Shown here: positions 5,862 to 14,335 of the stretch, piece after piece
How the letters are laid out: each line of letters opens with the position of its first letter
Position numbering within the stretch: the stretch's first letter is position 1
Assembly (NCBI GenBank): GCA_037444075.1
Contig: JBBIND010000056.1
Location: 1-27,932 of the forward strand
Reading direction: 5' to 3'
Origin: JBBIND01 sp037444075
GTDB lineage: Bacteria > Acidobacteriota > Terriglobia > Bryobacterales > Bryobacteraceae
DNA length: 27,932 bases
Position numbers and translations under genes: made by a program
Notes under the pieces: generated by a model
The model's input: only the letters and a program-made list of their open reading frames with translations
Databases searched by the model: none
What the model was told of the DNA's origin: nothing

Positions 5862-8582
5862 TTAGCGGACGGATATTGTCACTCCGGGCTGGCTTGAGGC
5901 GCTTCCAACCGTCACGGTCAAAGGCAGTACTCCGGTCGGCGAGAACGGTCCCGGCAGCCGGGCGTTCACCTGCGTCACGCCGACCAAGCCGGGTGCGCTC
6001 CCGGCCCAGGTCACTTCCGCTGCGAGGCCGCTCACGGTGACCCTGACCGGCAGGCGCAACGTGGCCACGTTGGGCGGGGCAGGCTGGCCGGTCACTCCCG
6101 GGGGATCGGTTTCCCCTCCACCGGTCAAATACAGCGAAACCACTGAGCCCCGCGGCGCCGGCTGGGTTTCCGAGTTCATCCCGCCATCTTCGTTGATTGC
6201 CAAGACGGCGCCCCTGCCTGCCTCGTGTGTGAACAGCGCCGGCGCGGCTGCGGCAATTTGCGTCCAGGCACGCCCTCGCAGCAGCCCCTGGTAGTAGACC
6301 TCCACCTCCACCGTCCCGCCGGCGGACACTTCGAAAGGAAGCTGCGTGTTCACCTGCGATTCGCTCACGAACAGCAGCGGCGCCGGCCGGCCCCCGAAAC
6401 GGACCTCCGTTTCCGCCAACTGCGAATCCACATTTCCGGAGGTGTTCAGCTTTGCGCCGGCGCCATTGGGCGGCCCAAGGTTCTGGCCAAACAAAGCCAC
6501 AAGTTGCCCCGGCGCCATGGGGCCCTCCGCGAACGTAGCGGCGTGTGTGACGCGCAAGGAATGCGCCAGCATCGTACCCACGCCCACGGGCACTAGCTTT
6601 CTCACTCGATTGTTCTCGGTATCCGCCACGAAGATGTTGCCTTCGCCGTCCGTGGCCACGGCTCTGGGGTTTCTCAGCCGGGCCTCGGCAGCCGGACCGC
6701 CATCGCCGCTGAACCCCGCGAAACCGTCGCCGGCGATGGTCCTGAGGCGCCCTTCCGGATCAATTTCCCGGATGCGATGGTTACCCGTGTCGGCAATGTA
6801 GACGTTCCCCTGTCCGTCCGCGGCCACACCGGCCGGTCCGTTCAGAGCGGCGAGAGTTGCTCTCCCGCCGTCTCCGGAGAAGCCGCGCGTTCCGACGCCG
6901 GCAATCGTCCGGATTATTCCCTCCGCTCCGACCCTGCGTATCACGTGATTGCCGGAGTCGGCGATATACAGGTTCCCGTGCGCGTCCATGGCTACGGCCG
7001 ACGGGCTGTCGAGCAGAGCCTGCGCCGCCGCGCCGCCGTCGCCAGCATAGCCGCGCAGGCCGTTGCCGGCGACCGTCGTGATGAATCCGTTCCAACTCAC
7101 TCTCCGCACGCGGTGGTTGGCTGCGTCGGCTATGTAGAGGTTGCCCTCTGAGTCCACGGCCAATCCTTCCGGACGGTTCAACTGGGCCAGTGCCGCCTGG
7201 TGAAAATCGCCCCCGCTGCCAGCCTGACCGTTGCCGGCCAGGGTGGTCATGACGCCGGTGGCCGCCACGCGCCTCACCCGATGGCCCAAGCCGTCCCCTA
7301 TATAGAGGTTGCCGAACCGGTCCGCAGCCACGCCCACAGGGTCAATGAGCCGCGCCATCGTGGCTGGCCCCCCGTCGCCGCTCGCGCCTCTTTCGCCCGT
7401 TCCGGCAACGGTCGTCAAGGCGCCTGAAGGGCGAAGCCGCCGCACGCGATGCACCCAGGGTTCGCTGATATACACGTTCCCGGTAATGTCGACGGCCACG
7501 CCGGTGGGGCCGTTCAAATAGGCCCGCGTAGCCGGACCGCCTTCTTCCACCTTCCCATAGCGGCCGTCCCCCGCCACGGCGGCGAGCTCACCGGTAGGCG
7601 AAAGCCGCCAGACCACACCCGATCCGGCCACGTAGACCCGCCCGAGACTGTCCACGGCCACATCGCGAGCGGCCAGAAGACGGCCTTCACCCAACGCCGT
7701 CACCTGACCGTTGACCGCCCGGCGCAGGACCCGCTTACGCCCGCCATCGGCCACATACAGAACACCGTCCGCCCCCACGGCCACGCCGGTGGGCGTCACT
7801 GGTTTCTCGCCAACGGTCTGCGGCCCGATGACAGTGGTCAACAGGCCGCCGTGCAAACGCCGCACGCGGTGATTGCCGCTGTCGGCGATGAGCAACGCGT
7901 CGTCCCGGTCCACGGCAAGGCCGGCTGGAAAATTCAGCCTGAATTCGGTTGCCAGCCCCTCGCCGTTGTAGCCCGCGCTGCCAGTCCCGGCTACGCGGGT
8001 CAAGCGGCCGTCGCGGCCCAACCGCAGCACCTGGTGGCCATCGAACTCCGCAATGTACAGGTTCCCGGAGGAATCCACCGCCACGTTCCGCGGACCCGTC
8101 AGCCGCGCAGACAGAGGTTCAGGCGCGCCCGCGGCCCCTCCGCCCACGACGGTGCTGATGTTCCCGTCCGCCCCAATCCGCCGGATTCGCCGGTTCCCAT
8201 AGTCGGCGACATAGACGTTCCCGGCCGAATCTGCGGCGACGCCGTAGGGGCGGCTCAGTTGCCCGGAAACTGCCGGGCCGCCGTCTCCGGAAAAACCCAG
8301 GTGCCCGTTGCCGGTGACTGTCTGAATGATCCCGGTGGTCAGATTGACAGAGCGGACGCGGTTATCCAAAGCGTCCGCAATGAACAGGTTGCCTCTTCCG
8401 TCCAGAGCCAAACCCTCCGCGTTTCCCAGCTGGGCACGAACAGCCAACTCCCCGTCGCCGACTTCGTTACTGCCCGCAATCGAGGAAATCATGTAGACCG
8501 TCCGCCCGGTTGTCTGGGCAACTGCCGGCAGGCTGACCAGATAAAGCGCCCAGGCAAGTGCAGATAGGTTCCCTGTCTTCAT
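5862..8582 (-). CDS. Secreted NHL-repeat beta-propeller protein with TIGR03437-type C-terminal domain (906 aa)
   Basis: I take the ATG at 8580-8582, which gives a clean Sec signal peptide (MKTGNLSALAW..., cleavage after AVA-Q), and a GGGAG element lies ~11 nt upstream. The longer open frame up to 8891 runs through the divergent gene and is not credible. Residues ~30-665 contain twelve NHL repeats, recognisable by the pattern G-N-[LV]-[YF]-[IV]-A-D-x-x-N-H-R-[VI]-R and a spaced AGxGxxGxSGDGGPA segment. Twelve repeats would suit two six-bladed propellers. Residues ~670-906 contain MAPGQLVALFGQNLGP, QVNTQLPFEV and GLVGVTQVNARLPG, which match the Ig-like C-terminal domain family TIGR03437, expanded in Solibacter. 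NHL propellers bind protein or carbohydrate partners; no enzymatic residues are evident. It is probably at the cell surface. The start is only 26-74 bp from that of the divergent metalloprotease, so the two may share regulation. Confidence 0.88.
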   Translation of the reverse strand: MKTGNLSALAWALYLVSLPAVAQTTGRTVYMISSIAGSNEVGDGELAVRAQLGNAEGLALDGRGNLFIADALDNRVRSVNLTTGIIQTVTGNGHLGFSGDGGPAVSGQLSRPYGVAADSAGNVYVADYGNRRIRRIGADGNISTVVGGGAAGAPEPLSARLTGPRNVAVDSSGNLYIAEFDGHQVLRLGRDGRLTRVAGTGSAGYNGEGLATEFRLNFPAGLAVDRDDALLIADSGNHRVRRLHGGLLTTVIGPQTVGEKPVTPTGVAVGADGVLYVADGGRKRVLRRAVNGQVTALGEGRLLAARDVAVDSLGRVYVAGSGVVWRLSPTGELAAVAGDGRYGKVEEGGPATRAYLNGPTGVAVDITGNVYISEPWVHRVRRLRPSGALTTVAGTGERGASGDGGPATMARLIDPVGVAADRFGNLYIGDGLGHRVRRVAATGVMTTLAGNGQAGSGGDFHQAALAQLNRPEGLAVDSEGNLYIADAANHRVRRVSWNGFITTVAGNGLRGYAGDGGAAAQALLDSPSAVAMDAHGNLYIADSGNHVIRRVGAEGIIRTIAGVGTRGFSGDGGRATLAALNGPAGVAADGQGNVYIADTGNHRIREIDPEGRLRTIAGDGFAGFSGDGGPAAEARLRNPRAVATDGEGNIFVADTENNRVRKLVPVGVGTMLAHSLRVTHAATFAEGPMAPGQLVALFGQNLGPPNGAGAKLNTSGNVDSQLAETEVRFGGRPAPLLFVSESQVNTQLPFEVSAGGTVEVEVYYQGLLRGRAWTQIAAAAPALFTHEAGRGAVLAINEDGGMNSETQPAPRGSVVSLYLTGGGETDPPGVTGQPAPPNVATLRLPVRVTVSGLAAEVTWAGSAPGLVGVTQVNARLPGPFSPTGVLPLTVTVGSASSQPGVTISVR

Positions 8583-8656
8583 AGGGCTTAAGGCTCCCTG
8601 TGATCTAAGTGGATTGCCCGAGGCTGGTTTCTCAGTCGCGGGCGATAACTCAGCAT

Positions 8657-10294
8657 GTGAGCATCGCGCGCCATGGAGTGCTGCTGATGTGTCTTGTGGC
8701 GTCAGCGGCCGAGCCGGATCGAGAACCGGCCTTGCATCTGAAGACAGCACGGGCCTTGCAGCCCCGCACGGCGGCCATCCGTCCGGCGCTTCCCGAGAAG
8801 CGTCTGGACGTGCAGGGGCGCCGGCGCCTGCTCGTTTTCGGCTCCACCCCCGGTGAGCTCGAGCGCCAGCGGTTACATCAGGTTGGCGCACTGAACTGGC
8901 AGGCGGTCCCGGAACATGGCGGGATCGCCTGGCTGCCGGACAACGCCAACCTGGAAGCAGTAGCCGGAGTGAGCGCGCACGAACTGGAAGCGGAGATGAA
9001 GCTCAGTCCATTGATCCGGCAGCAAGTTGAAGTGACGAGGCCGGGTTATTACGTGGTCGAGTTTCACGCCGGTGTCAGTTGGCGGGAGGCCCTGGTAATC
9101 GTCCAGGAAGAAGGCATGAGCGACGTCCAGCATCCAGAACTGCTGCCTTCACACATGCTGGTGGCCGCCACGCCGGAGGACCTGGAGAGCCTGGCCGAGT
9201 GGGACGAAGTGGCCTACATCTTCCCGGCTTCTGAAGCTTTGCTCCACGGCAGCGCCGTGCGGCCCTGCGCCGGCGCGCTGGTCAATGGCGGGACCGTCGG
9301 CCAAATCGTCGCCCGGGTAGGAGAAGGTTGGGACGGTCCGGGCCGCGGCTCGGCTCGCCTGACGTTTTCTCTCGAGCGGTTGACGGCCAAACTAAGCCGG
9401 GAGCAGTTGATGGGAGACATCCTGGCAGCACTGACGGAGTGGGCGCGGCACGCCCAACTCGACTTTGCCCAAACCGATCAGCTCAAGGCCAGCCGGAACC
9501 TGAATTTCCTTTTCGCTTCGGGCACGCACGGCGATCCGTTCCCCTTCGATGGACCGGGCCGCGTGCTGGCTCACACGTTCTTCCCCTCGCCTCCCAACCC
9601 TGAGCCGATTGCCGGGGATCTGCATTTTGACGAGGACGAAGCCTGGCAGCAGGGATATATCGATCTGTACACGGTTGTGCTGCACGAGTTGGGGCACGCC
9701 CTTGGCTTAGGACATTCCGATCACCCCGGCGCGGTCATGTACCCCTACTACCGCCGGGCCGTCGGCTTGGCGCCGGAGGATATCAGCGCCCTGCTGGAGA
9801 TGTACGCCGCCCGGCAGACTCCCGCGGAAACGCCCCACCCGGCTGCCGCGCCCAGCCCGGCGCCTCCCGCGCCGCCGCCGGCGCCACCCGCCGTTCCGCC
9901 GCCCACGCCTTCCAATCCGCCGGCTGCGTCGCCCACGCCGGGCGGTTCGACCCCTTCGCCGCCGCCTCCATCGGCGCCGGCGCCGGGGACTCCGGCCTCC
10001 CCCACGCCCGTGGCGGACCGCACTGCGCCGTCGTTGACGGTCATTTCACCGGCGGCGACGACGGTGCTCACCGCGTCAGCCTCGATCGCTTTGCGCGGCA
10101 CGGCGAGCGACAACGTCGGAGTGGCGGGAGTGAGCTGGTCCACGAATACGGGCTACTCCGGCATCGCCGCGGGGACCACTGCCTGGAACGTTGCCGAAGT
10201 CCCATTGCTGGTGGGCACTACAACCATCACCGTGCGAGCCCGGGACGCAGCCGGAAACACGGGTTGGCGCTCGCTGGTTGTCACGCGCCGCTAG
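8657..10294 (+). CDS. Secreted matrixin-like zinc metalloprotease with Pro-rich linker and Ig-like domain
   Basis: The protein carries the metzincin zinc motif HELGHALGLGH (His343, His347, His353 from the chosen start) and a Met-turn AVMYPYY (Met361), which define an M10-type matrixin fold. About 300 residues before it probably act as a propeptide or substrate domain. After the catalytic domain comes a ~65-residue linker made almost only of Pro, Ala, Ser and Thr. It ends with an Ig-like domain that starts TAPSLTVISPA and includes TASDNVGVAGVSW and TTITVRARDAAGN. The start is uncertain. GTG 8657 gives a good signal peptide (MSIARHGVLLMCLVASAAEP); GTG 8609 would lengthen it by 16 residues, and ATG 8687 would shorten it by 10. 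None has a clear Shine-Dalgarno. The product should cleave proteins outside the cell. It is divergent from the NHL-repeat gene. Confidence 0.85.
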   Translation: MSIARHGVLLMCLVASAAEPDREPALHLKTARALQPRTAAIRPALPEKRLDVQGRRRLLVFGSTPGELERQRLHQVGALNWQAVPEHGGIAWLPDNANLEAVAGVSAHELEAEMKLSPLIRQQVEVTRPGYYVVEFHAGVSWREALVIVQEEGMSDVQHPELLPSHMLVAATPEDLESLAEWDEVAYIFPASEALLHGSAVRPCAGALVNGGTVGQIVARVGEGWDGPGRGSARLTFSLERLTAKLSREQLMGDILAALTEWARHAQLDFAQTDQLKASRNLNFLFASGTHGDPFPFDGPGRVLAHTFFPSPPNPEPIAGDLHFDEDEAWQQGYIDLYTVVLHELGHALGLGHSDHPGAVMYPYYRRAVGLAPEDISALLEMYAARQTPAETPHPAAAPSPAPPAPPPAPPAVPPPTPSNPPAASPTPGGSTPSPPPPSAPAPGTPASPTPVADRTAPSLTVISPAATTVLTASASIALRGTASDNVGVAGVSWSTNTGYSGIAAGTTAWNVAEVPLLVGTTTITVRARDAAGNTGWRSLVVTRR

Positions 10295-10350
10295 GACCGG
10301 GGCCTCCGCTGAACGCGGGCGGCTCTCCGTGAACGGGCGAACGCATCAAG

Positions 10351-11748
10351 TCAGCTGTAGAATTCCCGCCGGTGCTCCTCGGCGTATGCCTGAAGCCTGG
10401 CGGCAACGTCCGGGTAACGGCCGATGACGTTGGTGCTTTCCAGCGGGTCCTTCTCCATGTCGAACAACGACAACTCGATCTTGTCCTGCCTGAACTTGCC
10501 CGGCATGCCGTCGTTGCCGACCGTGACAAGCGTCCGGTAGTTGTGCGGCAGGTGCAATTTCCAGCGCCCGTCCCCGCTGATGACGCCTTCGAGCACGTTG
10601 CCGGTGCCGAAAGGATAGTAGAGCTGCGGGTTCACAGCCCCCGGCTTGCCAACAATCAGGTCCCAGACGTTCTTGCCGTCGATGGGGTGCCGCGGCAGCG
10701 GGGCTTGCGCGAGATGCGCGATGGTGGGCAGCAGATCCACCGAGCAGAGCGTCTTCCTGGACACTGACCCGGCTTTGATCCTCCCTGGGTATTTCATGAA
10801 ACAAGGGCTGCGGGTGCCTCCATCGAAGCCGGTTCCCTTGGCTTCGCGGAACGGCGTGGAACCGGCGTGATTGCCGTAGGAAGTCCATGGACCGTTATCC
10901 GAAGTCAGGATGACGAGCGTGTCTTTCTCGACTCCGGCAGACCGGAGGGCTTTCGTGATTTCACCGACAGACCAATCGATCTCCATCATCACGTCGCCGT
11001 AGAGCCCCGCTCCGGACTTGCCCTTGAACTTGCCGCTGCAGAACAGCGGCACATGGGGCATGGGGTGAGGAACGTAGAGCAGGAAGGGGTTGTTCCTGTT
11101 CCGGCGGATGAAGTCCACGGCGTAGTCCGTGCACCAGGTGGTGAGCATGGTCTGGTGCTCCGGGGTCACCCGCTCTATCTTGACCCGCCCGTTATCCCAG
11201 AACTCGAGCGGATACTTGCTGTACGCGGCGGGGTTCTCCGGGTGGAACTCCCACATGTCGTTCGAGTACATCAAGCCGGCGGACTCATGGAAGCCTCTGG
11301 CCGGAGGACGCGTGTCCTCCTGGTCTCCGATGTGCCACTTGCCGAACACAGCGGTTTTGTAACCGGCGGCCTGGAGCATCTCGCCCATGGTGGTGAACTT
11401 GGGGTCAAGCCCCCTGGCTCTTGGCCCGTGCGCTCCGAAGACCTTCGTCCTGCCCGGGTAACAGCCTGTGAGCAGCGTGGCGCGCGAGGCGGAACACACC
11501 GCCTGCGGGACGTAGAAGTTGTTGAACGAACACCCCTGCGCCGCCAGGCGGCGGACGTTCGGCGTAGGGTAGGGCGGGCGCCCGAACGGGGGGAAGTCCC
11601 CGAAGCCGGCATCATCGAGGAAAATGATGACGAAGTTCGGCTGTTTCGCCTGCCGAGCAGCGCCGGTGAGGGCGGCAGGGAGGCCCCAGGCGGCCATCCC
11701 GAGCCCGGCTGTTCGCAAGAAGTTTCGGCGGTTGACGTTTCTGTCCAT
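10351..11748 (-). CDS. Tat-exported sulfatase, arylsulfatase/GALNS-like (465 aa)
   Basis: The start is ATG at 11746-11748, with GGAAGGGA about 9 nt upstream. It yields a twin-arginine signal (VNRRNFLRTAG) followed by a hydrophobic stretch; the open frame upstream to 11829 lacks export logic. The sulfatase fold is clear. The metal-binding IIFLDDAGFGD has the Asp pair at 45-46. The formylglycine motif is CSASRATLLTG, with Cys85 and Arg89. FGKWHIGD (Lys137, His139), the HPMPHVP segment (His227, His231) and TSDNGPW (Asp283, Asn284) follow. The motif has Ala instead of the common Pro in C-x-P-x-R, a permitted variant. Cys85 must be converted to formylglycine by a sulfatase-modifying enzyme not encoded here. 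It should hydrolyse sulfate esters, probably of sulfated polysaccharides, in the periplasm. The exact substrate is unknown. Confidence 0.93.
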   Translation of the reverse strand: MDRNVNRRNFLRTAGLGMAAWGLPAALTGAARQAKQPNFVIIFLDDAGFGDFPPFGRPPYPTPNVRRLAAQGCSFNNFYVPQAVCSASRATLLTGCYPGRTKVFGAHGPRARGLDPKFTTMGEMLQAAGYKTAVFGKWHIGDQEDTRPPARGFHESAGLMYSNDMWEFHPENPAAYSKYPLEFWDNGRVKIERVTPEHQTMLTTWCTDYAVDFIRRNRNNPFLLYVPHPMPHVPLFCSGKFKGKSGAGLYGDVMMEIDWSVGEITKALRSAGVEKDTLVILTSDNGPWTSYGNHAGSTPFREAKGTGFDGGTRSPCFMKYPGRIKAGSVSRKTLCSVDLLPTIAHLAQAPLPRHPIDGKNVWDLIVGKPGAVNPQLYYPFGTGNVLEGVISGDGRWKLHLPHNYRTLVTVGNDGMPGKFRQDKIELSLFDMEKDPLESTNVIGRYPDVAARLQAYAEEHRREFYS

Positions 11749-11797
11749 GAGCGATTTCCCTTCCGCCCCATCCCGCGGCGTGAAAGTGTCACCGGCT

Positions 11798-11803
11798 ATT
11801 GTA
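11798..11803 (-). promoter_or_regulatory. Candidate -10 box for the sulfatase gene
   Basis: TACAAT (five of six matches to TATAAT) lies about 50 bp upstream of the sulfatase ATG on the minus strand. No good -35 box is found at 16-18 bp, so this is weak evidence. Confidence 0.3.
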
Positions 11804-11904
11804 GGACGGAACCAGGGCAGTTTGGACACAGCCAGTGAGCGAAGGGAGAATGGAACTTCCGATGAGATGGCCGAAGAGGTTGTAGATGGGGCACGGGCAG
11901 AAAA

Positions 11905-11982
11905 TGGCGTCCCCAGGGGGATTCGAACCCCCGTTACCGCCGTGAAAGGGCGATGTCCTAGGCCGGGCTAGACGATGGGGAC
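11905..11982 (-). tRNA. tRNA-Glu(UUC) with encoded CCA
   Basis: Read on the minus strand, the gene starts GTCCCCATCGTCTAG and ends GGGGACGCCA. The acceptor arms GTCCCCA/TGGGGAC pair fully. The anticodon stem-loop is CGCCC-TTTCACG-type with anticodon TTC, and the T arm is GGGGGTTCGAATCCCCC with the invariant TTCGA. The body is 75 nt (11908-11982), and the CCA tail is encoded at 11905-11907. Confidence 0.97.
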
Positions 11983-12009
11983 GCAGGAAACGAACGGCTT
12001 ACAGTCTTC

Positions 12010-12039
12010 AATTTAGCGTCTCCCTCCCTGCCGCGTCAA
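12010..12039 (-). promoter_or_regulatory. Promoter of tRNA-Glu
   Basis: On the minus strand, TTGACG (12039-12034) is followed after 18 bp by TAAATT (12015-12010). The -10 box ends 27 bp before the tRNA 5' end, an appropriate distance for a sigma70-type promoter of a stable RNA. Confidence 0.6.
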
Positions 12040-12178
12040 CTCGGGGCGCCCGCCGGCTCCCCGCAAGCCGGCAGCGCAGCCGAAGAAACTGCCTGCGGCG
12101 TTGAGAATGGGCATCAAATCAGTACTGAATCTTCTACTAGGGGGGAAAGGTAGCCAACTTCTCTTGCCAACTTCTTGC

Positions 12179-12207
12179 TTGACACATCCGGCCAAGGCTG
12201 TTATCTA
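12179..12207 (+). promoter_or_regulatory. Candidate sigma70 promoter of the M23 peptidase gene
   Basis: A perfect -35 box TTGACA (12179-12184) is followed after 17 bp by TATCTA (12202-12207), a mediocre -10 box. The start codon of the M23 gene is ~90 bp downstream. Confidence 0.5.
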
Positions 12208-12297
12208 TAGAGTGTTTGCCGCAACTAGGGCTACTTGCTCCGCTGGCGTTTGCCGGAGCCAGGGCTTTCGTCCTGCACTCCGGTGGCTGAATCCTGA

Positions 12298-13185
12298 ATG
12301 AAGCAGAACTATTTCATCCTGGTCGTCGCGCACTCGTTACACGGTCGCCTCAGAAGGATTCACGTTCCTCACAAAGTTGTCTACGCAGTTCTGGGTTTGG
12401 CGCTGCTAGGCCTGTTCACGATGGCCGGCGTTGTGGGCAGCTATCTGCGGATGGTCTGGAAAGTCTCCAACTACAATTCGCTGCGCGCGGACTTTGACGT
12501 GTTGCGGCAGCGCTACCAGACACTCGAGAAAGTCGCCGACCAAACCAACGACCAACTGGCCTCACTGCAACTGTTCGCCACCGAGGTTTCGGTGGCCTAC
12601 GGCATCAAGAGAAAGCTGGAGGGTCCTCCTGATATCGCCGGCGAAGGTTCGCTGCTGCCGTCGTACAAGGAGACGCTCGAGGAGTACAACTTCCTGAAGA
12701 GCGCCAGCTACTCGAGGTTCACGCGCAAGTATCCGCGGCTTTGGCAAACCAACGTGCGCCCGACGCTATGGCCAGTCAACGGCCGCCTGCTGAGCTATTT
12801 CGGCCGGCGCACGGACCCGTTGTCAGGCATGGGCGCATTTCACCCCGGGGTGGATATTGCGGCGCCCGTGGGAACACCGGTGAAGGCGACCGGCGATGGG
12901 ATTGTCATGCTAGGTGAGTATGCAGGGGCCTACGGCAGGCTGGTGATCATCGACCACGGCGGGGGGACGCAGACGTATTACGCGCACCTGTCGCGGATTG
13001 ACGTCGTTTCGGGCCAGGAAGTCCGCCGCGGCCAGGTCATCGGCGCCGTGGGGGCTACCGGCCGGGCTACCGGCGCTCACCTGCATTACGAGATACGCCA
13101 GGGCGGAACGCCTATCAATCCTTACATTTTCCTGGCGAAGGCGGCGACCGGTTCGGATGCCTCGCGCAAGGATTTCTCCTTCTGA
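12298..13185 (+). CDS. Membrane-anchored M23 (LytM-like) metallo-endopeptidase (295 aa)
   Basis: The protein has a short basic cytoplasmic N-terminus, one transmembrane helix (about 27-50), a coiled-coil-like region (about 55-100) and a C-terminal M23 domain. The LytM-type zinc ligands are all present: His182 and Asp186 in FHPGVDIA, and His263 in HLHYE. The accessory catalytic histidines His230 (YYAHLS) and His261 are also there. The order and spacing fit enzymes that cut peptidoglycan peptide cross-links in the periplasm, and since the residues are intact an active enzyme is expected. The coiled coil ahead of the domain is common in division or elongation regulators. The TolB-like gene follows 64 bp downstream on the same strand. 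Confidence 0.93.
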   Translation: MKQNYFILVVAHSLHGRLRRIHVPHKVVYAVLGLALLGLFTMAGVVGSYLRMVWKVSNYNSLRADFDVLRQRYQTLEKVADQTNDQLASLQLFATEVSVAYGIKRKLEGPPDIAGEGSLLPSYKETLEEYNFLKSASYSRFTRKYPRLWQTNVRPTLWPVNGRLLSYFGRRTDPLSGMGAFHPGVDIAAPVGTPVKATGDGIVMLGEYAGAYGRLVIIDHGGGTQTYYAHLSRIDVVSGQEVRRGQVIGAVGATGRATGAHLHYEIRQGGTPINPYIFLAKAATGSDASRKDFSF

Positions 13186-13249
13186 TCAGCCACGCCGGTT
13201 CGCCGCCGGTGCGGTTCGCCCGGCTCCAGCACACGTTGTTGGTGCGTCC

Positions 13250-14317
13250 ATGACGCGGCGCGGCTTCCTGGGAATGGCTTTAGCCTCCAGTTGCCTGGGC
13301 CAGATCTTCCCGGGCGAGGCCAGGCGGTACGCTGACGCCTCCACCGAGTTCCTCGTCTACCGGCTGACCGACCCTCAGCACGCCAGCTATCTGCCGGCTG
13401 CCCACGGGCGGGCGCTGACGCGCCGAGGAGACCAACTGCTCTATGCCTCCGAGCGGACGGGGACACTGGAAGCGTATCTAATGGATATCAAGTCGGGCCA
13501 AAGCCGGCGGCTCACGCAAGCCGAAGCGCTGCGCCCGGACACCCTCACGCTCCTGCCGGACGGCAGGAGCTTCCTCTACTTTGACGGTGCGCGTTTGCGC
13601 CGGGCTCCGGTTTCCGGCGGGCGCGCGCGCTCTCTTTACCAGGCTCAGGAGGGTTACCGGCTCGGGCAGGGTTTCAGCATCAGCGCAGAGGGGACGCACG
13701 CGGCGTTTGTGGAGCGCCGGGAGGGAAGGAACCGCCTGCGCCTGGTCTGGCTCTCCACCGGCGAAGCCCGCACGCTGTTTGAGTCCGAAGGCGTGGTGGA
13801 CGAGCCGCTCCTGCGCCCCCGCAGGAATGAGTTGCTCTACAGGCTGGGCGGGGACGCGGCGTGGTTGGTGAGCTACGACGGGCGGCAGCGCCGGCGCCTG
13901 GCGCTCGAGCCCGGTGAGATTACATGTCCGCGCTGGAGTTCCGACGGGAGAACGCTGTTGTATCTGAACGAGCCGCGGCAGCCCGGCAGGCTGGTGAGCC
14001 TGCGCGAGTATGTCCCGGAATCCGGCGAAGACAAATTGGTGGCGGCAACCAGCCAATACGCCGGCTTCGGCGCCAACCGGGAGTCCACGGTGTTCGTGGG
14101 CGCGAGCCGGAGCAAGGCTTCACCTTACGTGCTCCTCCTCGTCCGCGCGGGGAGGCGGGAGATGACGCTGTGCGAGCACCGTGCCAGTGACCCGTCCAAA
14201 GTGGCACCCCTCCTGTCCCCGGACAGCCAGCGTGTCTACTTTCAGAGCGACAAGGACGGCAAACTCGCCATCTATTCGATTCCGGTCGAACGCCTGCTGG
14301 AGCAGACCGAAGGTTAA
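13250..14317 (+). CDS. Exported TolB/WD40-like beta-propeller protein (355 aa)
   Basis: I start at the ATG at 13250, which gives a twin-arginine-like signal (MTRRGFLGMALASSCLG) followed by the mature protein. The frame open further upstream to 12998 overlaps the M23 gene and has no export signal. The body is built of repeated blades with PD40/TolB-type motifs, such as LLYASERTGTLEAYLMDIKS, LLPDGRSFLYFDGARL, CPRWSSDGRTLLYLNE and LSPDSQRVYFQSDKDGKLAI. The early segment YRLTDPQHASYLPAAHGRAL resembles oligogalacturonate lyase-like (PL22) propellers. However, I do not find the C-terminal His cluster that binds metal in those lyases, so I do not call an enzyme. It may bind sugar or protein in the periplasm. 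Its stop codon is only 18 bp from that of the convergent GGDEF gene. Confidence 0.72.
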   Translation: MTRRGFLGMALASSCLGQIFPGEARRYADASTEFLVYRLTDPQHASYLPAAHGRALTRRGDQLLYASERTGTLEAYLMDIKSGQSRRLTQAEALRPDTLTLLPDGRSFLYFDGARLRRAPVSGGRARSLYQAQEGYRLGQGFSISAEGTHAAFVERREGRNRLRLVWLSTGEARTLFESEGVVDEPLLRPRRNELLYRLGGDAAWLVSYDGRQRRRLALEPGEITCPRWSSDGRTLLYLNEPRQPGRLVSLREYVPESGEDKLVAATSQYAGFGANRESTVFVGASRSKASPYVLLLVRAGRREMTLCEHRASDPSKVAPLLSPDSQRVYFQSDKDGKLAIYSIPVERLLEQTEG

Positions 14318-14335
14318 GGCTGGCGGCGATCCGGC

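Larger units (their letters stand above)
11983..12297. other. Intergenic region between tRNA-Glu and the M23 peptidase gene
   Basis: This 315-bp gap between divergent transcription units holds the tRNA promoter on the minus strand and a candidate sigma70 promoter for the M23 gene on the plus strand. I see no further gene or convincing RNA structure. Confidence 0.6.

Noticed and set aside
13250..14317. Oligogalacturonate lyase (PL22)
   Set aside because: The propeller resembles this family near its N-terminus, but the C-terminal metal-binding His cluster is not found, so only a TolB-like propeller is called.
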